From: JBBQWR01 sp038210495
GTDB taxonomy: Bacteria; Planctomycetota; Planctomycetia; Pirellulales; DATAWG01
Direction: 5' to 3'
NCBI GenBank assembly: GCA_038210495.1
Contig: JBBQWR010000045.1
Location: 1 to 47,622, forward strand
DNA length: 47,622 bases
Both the position numbers and the translations under genes were made by a program. Below, piece after piece: positions 46,983 through 47,622 of the stretch. The number at the start of each line of letters is the position of its first letter. Position 1 is the stretch's first letter. The notes beneath the pieces are model-generated. The model saw nothing but the letters and a program-made list of their open reading frames with translations. It had not been told where the DNA came from and made no database searches.

Positions 46983-47483
46983 CGTTAACCTCGAGTCAAT
47001 CAACGTCTCCCTCGAAAACAGATGCAGCCATCTTACATTACGTCGGCGCCAAAATCGCCGGGATTAGTCCGCTGGCCGCGATCGCATGACGGCGGCTGGC
47101 GCCATGGCATCGCGGATAGTTGGGGAAAGAACGGCCACTCAGAGTCGCCCGTGCCCAGTTCCTTCGGCGATTTCACCCAGGAGCGTCGAGCCCGGGCGCG
47201 ATCGTGCGCGAGCGACTACGAGCCGCGGTGGCGTATTGCCATGTCGTGGCTTAGAGGCCGCGATGGCAAGCGGAGATCGCCGCGGGCGACCGCCATCAGG
47301 GTGCGCGTTGTGAGGACGCGCTCATCCCCGACGACGCCAGTCGGTTCGTGGCACGGCCAACCGCCGGCAGGTAATCCAAGCCGCGATTCTAAAATCGCCG
47401 GAGACTGTCCCCATTTTGCGTAGTCCGCAGAGCAAAACTTGGGACCGTCCGCTTCTCCGAAGCGCGGCAGGTGTTATGAAAAG
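46983..47483. other. Intergenic region upstream of exported protein
   Basis: About 500 bp with no convincing ORF. Toward the right, an imperfect inverted pair GACTGTCCCCATTTTGC (about 47402-47418) and GCAAAACTTGGGACCGTC (about 47433-47450) forms a hairpin reminiscent of REP-like spacers just behind the tRNA. Confidence 0.45.
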
Positions 47484-47558
47484 TCGGGGCGAGAAGATTC
47501 GAACTTCCGGCCTCTACGTCCCGAACGTAGCGCTCTAGCCAGGCTGAGCTACGCCCCG
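47484..47558 (-). tRNA. tRNA-Pro (anticodon CGG)
   Basis: On the minus strand the cloverleaf is complete: acceptor CGGGGCG (47558-47552) pairing with CGCCCCG (47491-47485), D-arm GCTC/GAGC, anticodon stem CTACG/CGTAG around loop TTCGGGA (anticodon CGG, codon CCG), a 5-nt variable loop and T-arm GGAAG/CTTCT around TTCGAAT with one G-U pair. Discriminator is A; CCA is not encoded. Total 75 nt without CCA. Confidence 0.95.
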
Positions 47559-47622
47559 AATTGCCCGTTTAATCGGACAACTTCGCCATTTTAGCCGTTT
47601 AGGGCATTCGGTCAACGGCAGG

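Noticed and set aside
47022..47423. 133-codon open frame at the right end
   Set aside because: Arg/Pro-rich with no motif or ribosome binding site; typical of non-coding GC-rich sequence.

Overview
The window reads as a chromosomal segment of a GC-rich Gram-negative bacterium, most likely a planctomycete (Pirellulales-like). This is inference from gene content: a YeeN-type YebC protein, a proteasome-like Anbu protease, long proline-rich and propeller proteins with little homology, stand-alone genes on both strands, and intergenic space filled with hairpin repeats. No rRNA is present; the only RNA gene found is a tRNA-Pro(CGG) at the right edge.

Layout. 1-0.24 kb: 3' end of an IS630-type transposase. 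0.4-5.7 kb: glycosyltransferase, YeeN/YebC regulator, then a SNF2-like helicase coupled to an uncharacterised zinc-ribbon/coiled-coil protein. 5.9-6.2 kb: two truncated gene remnants (a carboxymuconolactone-decarboxylase-like C-terminus and an RND-efflux C-terminus) joined head to head. 6.36-11.5 kb: a three-gene export operon (HlyD-type adaptor, RbbA-type double ATPase-permease, YhhJ-type permease). 11.7-12.6 kb: a Na/Pi cotransporter split by a +1 frameshift.

13.2-21.7 kb is an accessory stretch. It holds a three-gene cassette ending in a HEPN-like protein, an orphan ParD antitoxin, polyphosphate kinase, an esterase of the PHB-depolymerase type, an RHH-like antitoxin with a frameshifted PIN/VapC toxin, a 14-repeat TPR lipoprotein, an orphan small antitoxin-like gene, and an XRE antitoxin with a toxin gene interrupted by a nonsense codon. 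The antitoxins are intact and the toxins are broken or absent.

21.8-32.6 kb plus 39.9-42.0 kb form a sugar-phosphate island: phosphoketolase, acetate kinase, a glucose-dehydrogenase-like SDR, 6-phosphogluconate dehydrogenase, an FGGY sugar kinase, two glucose-6-phosphate dehydrogenases, ribose-5-phosphate isomerase, ribulose-phosphate epimerase and a ROK (polyphosphate-glucokinase-like) kinase. Together they can carry glucose or gluconate through 6-phosphogluconate and ribulose-5-P to xylulose-5-P, and by phosphoketolase to acetyl-phosphate, acetate and ATP. Between these lie an orphan GlnQ-like ATPase, ribosomal protein L21, a transglutaminase-Anbu pair, a fatty-acid desaturase and a modular proline-rich HExxH protein. 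The right end is a 1455-residue exported propeller/CBM9-like protein, then tRNA-Pro.

Three copies of a ~170-200 bp MITE-like element (28.9, 34.6 and 42.3 kb), a family of CCGGGGCT...AGCCCCGG hairpins and several other inverted repeats lie between the genes. I consider these, the HEPN cassette, the HExxH protein and the toxin-decay pattern the most worthwhile leads. The single-base disruptions could be draft-assembly errors and should be checked in reads first.
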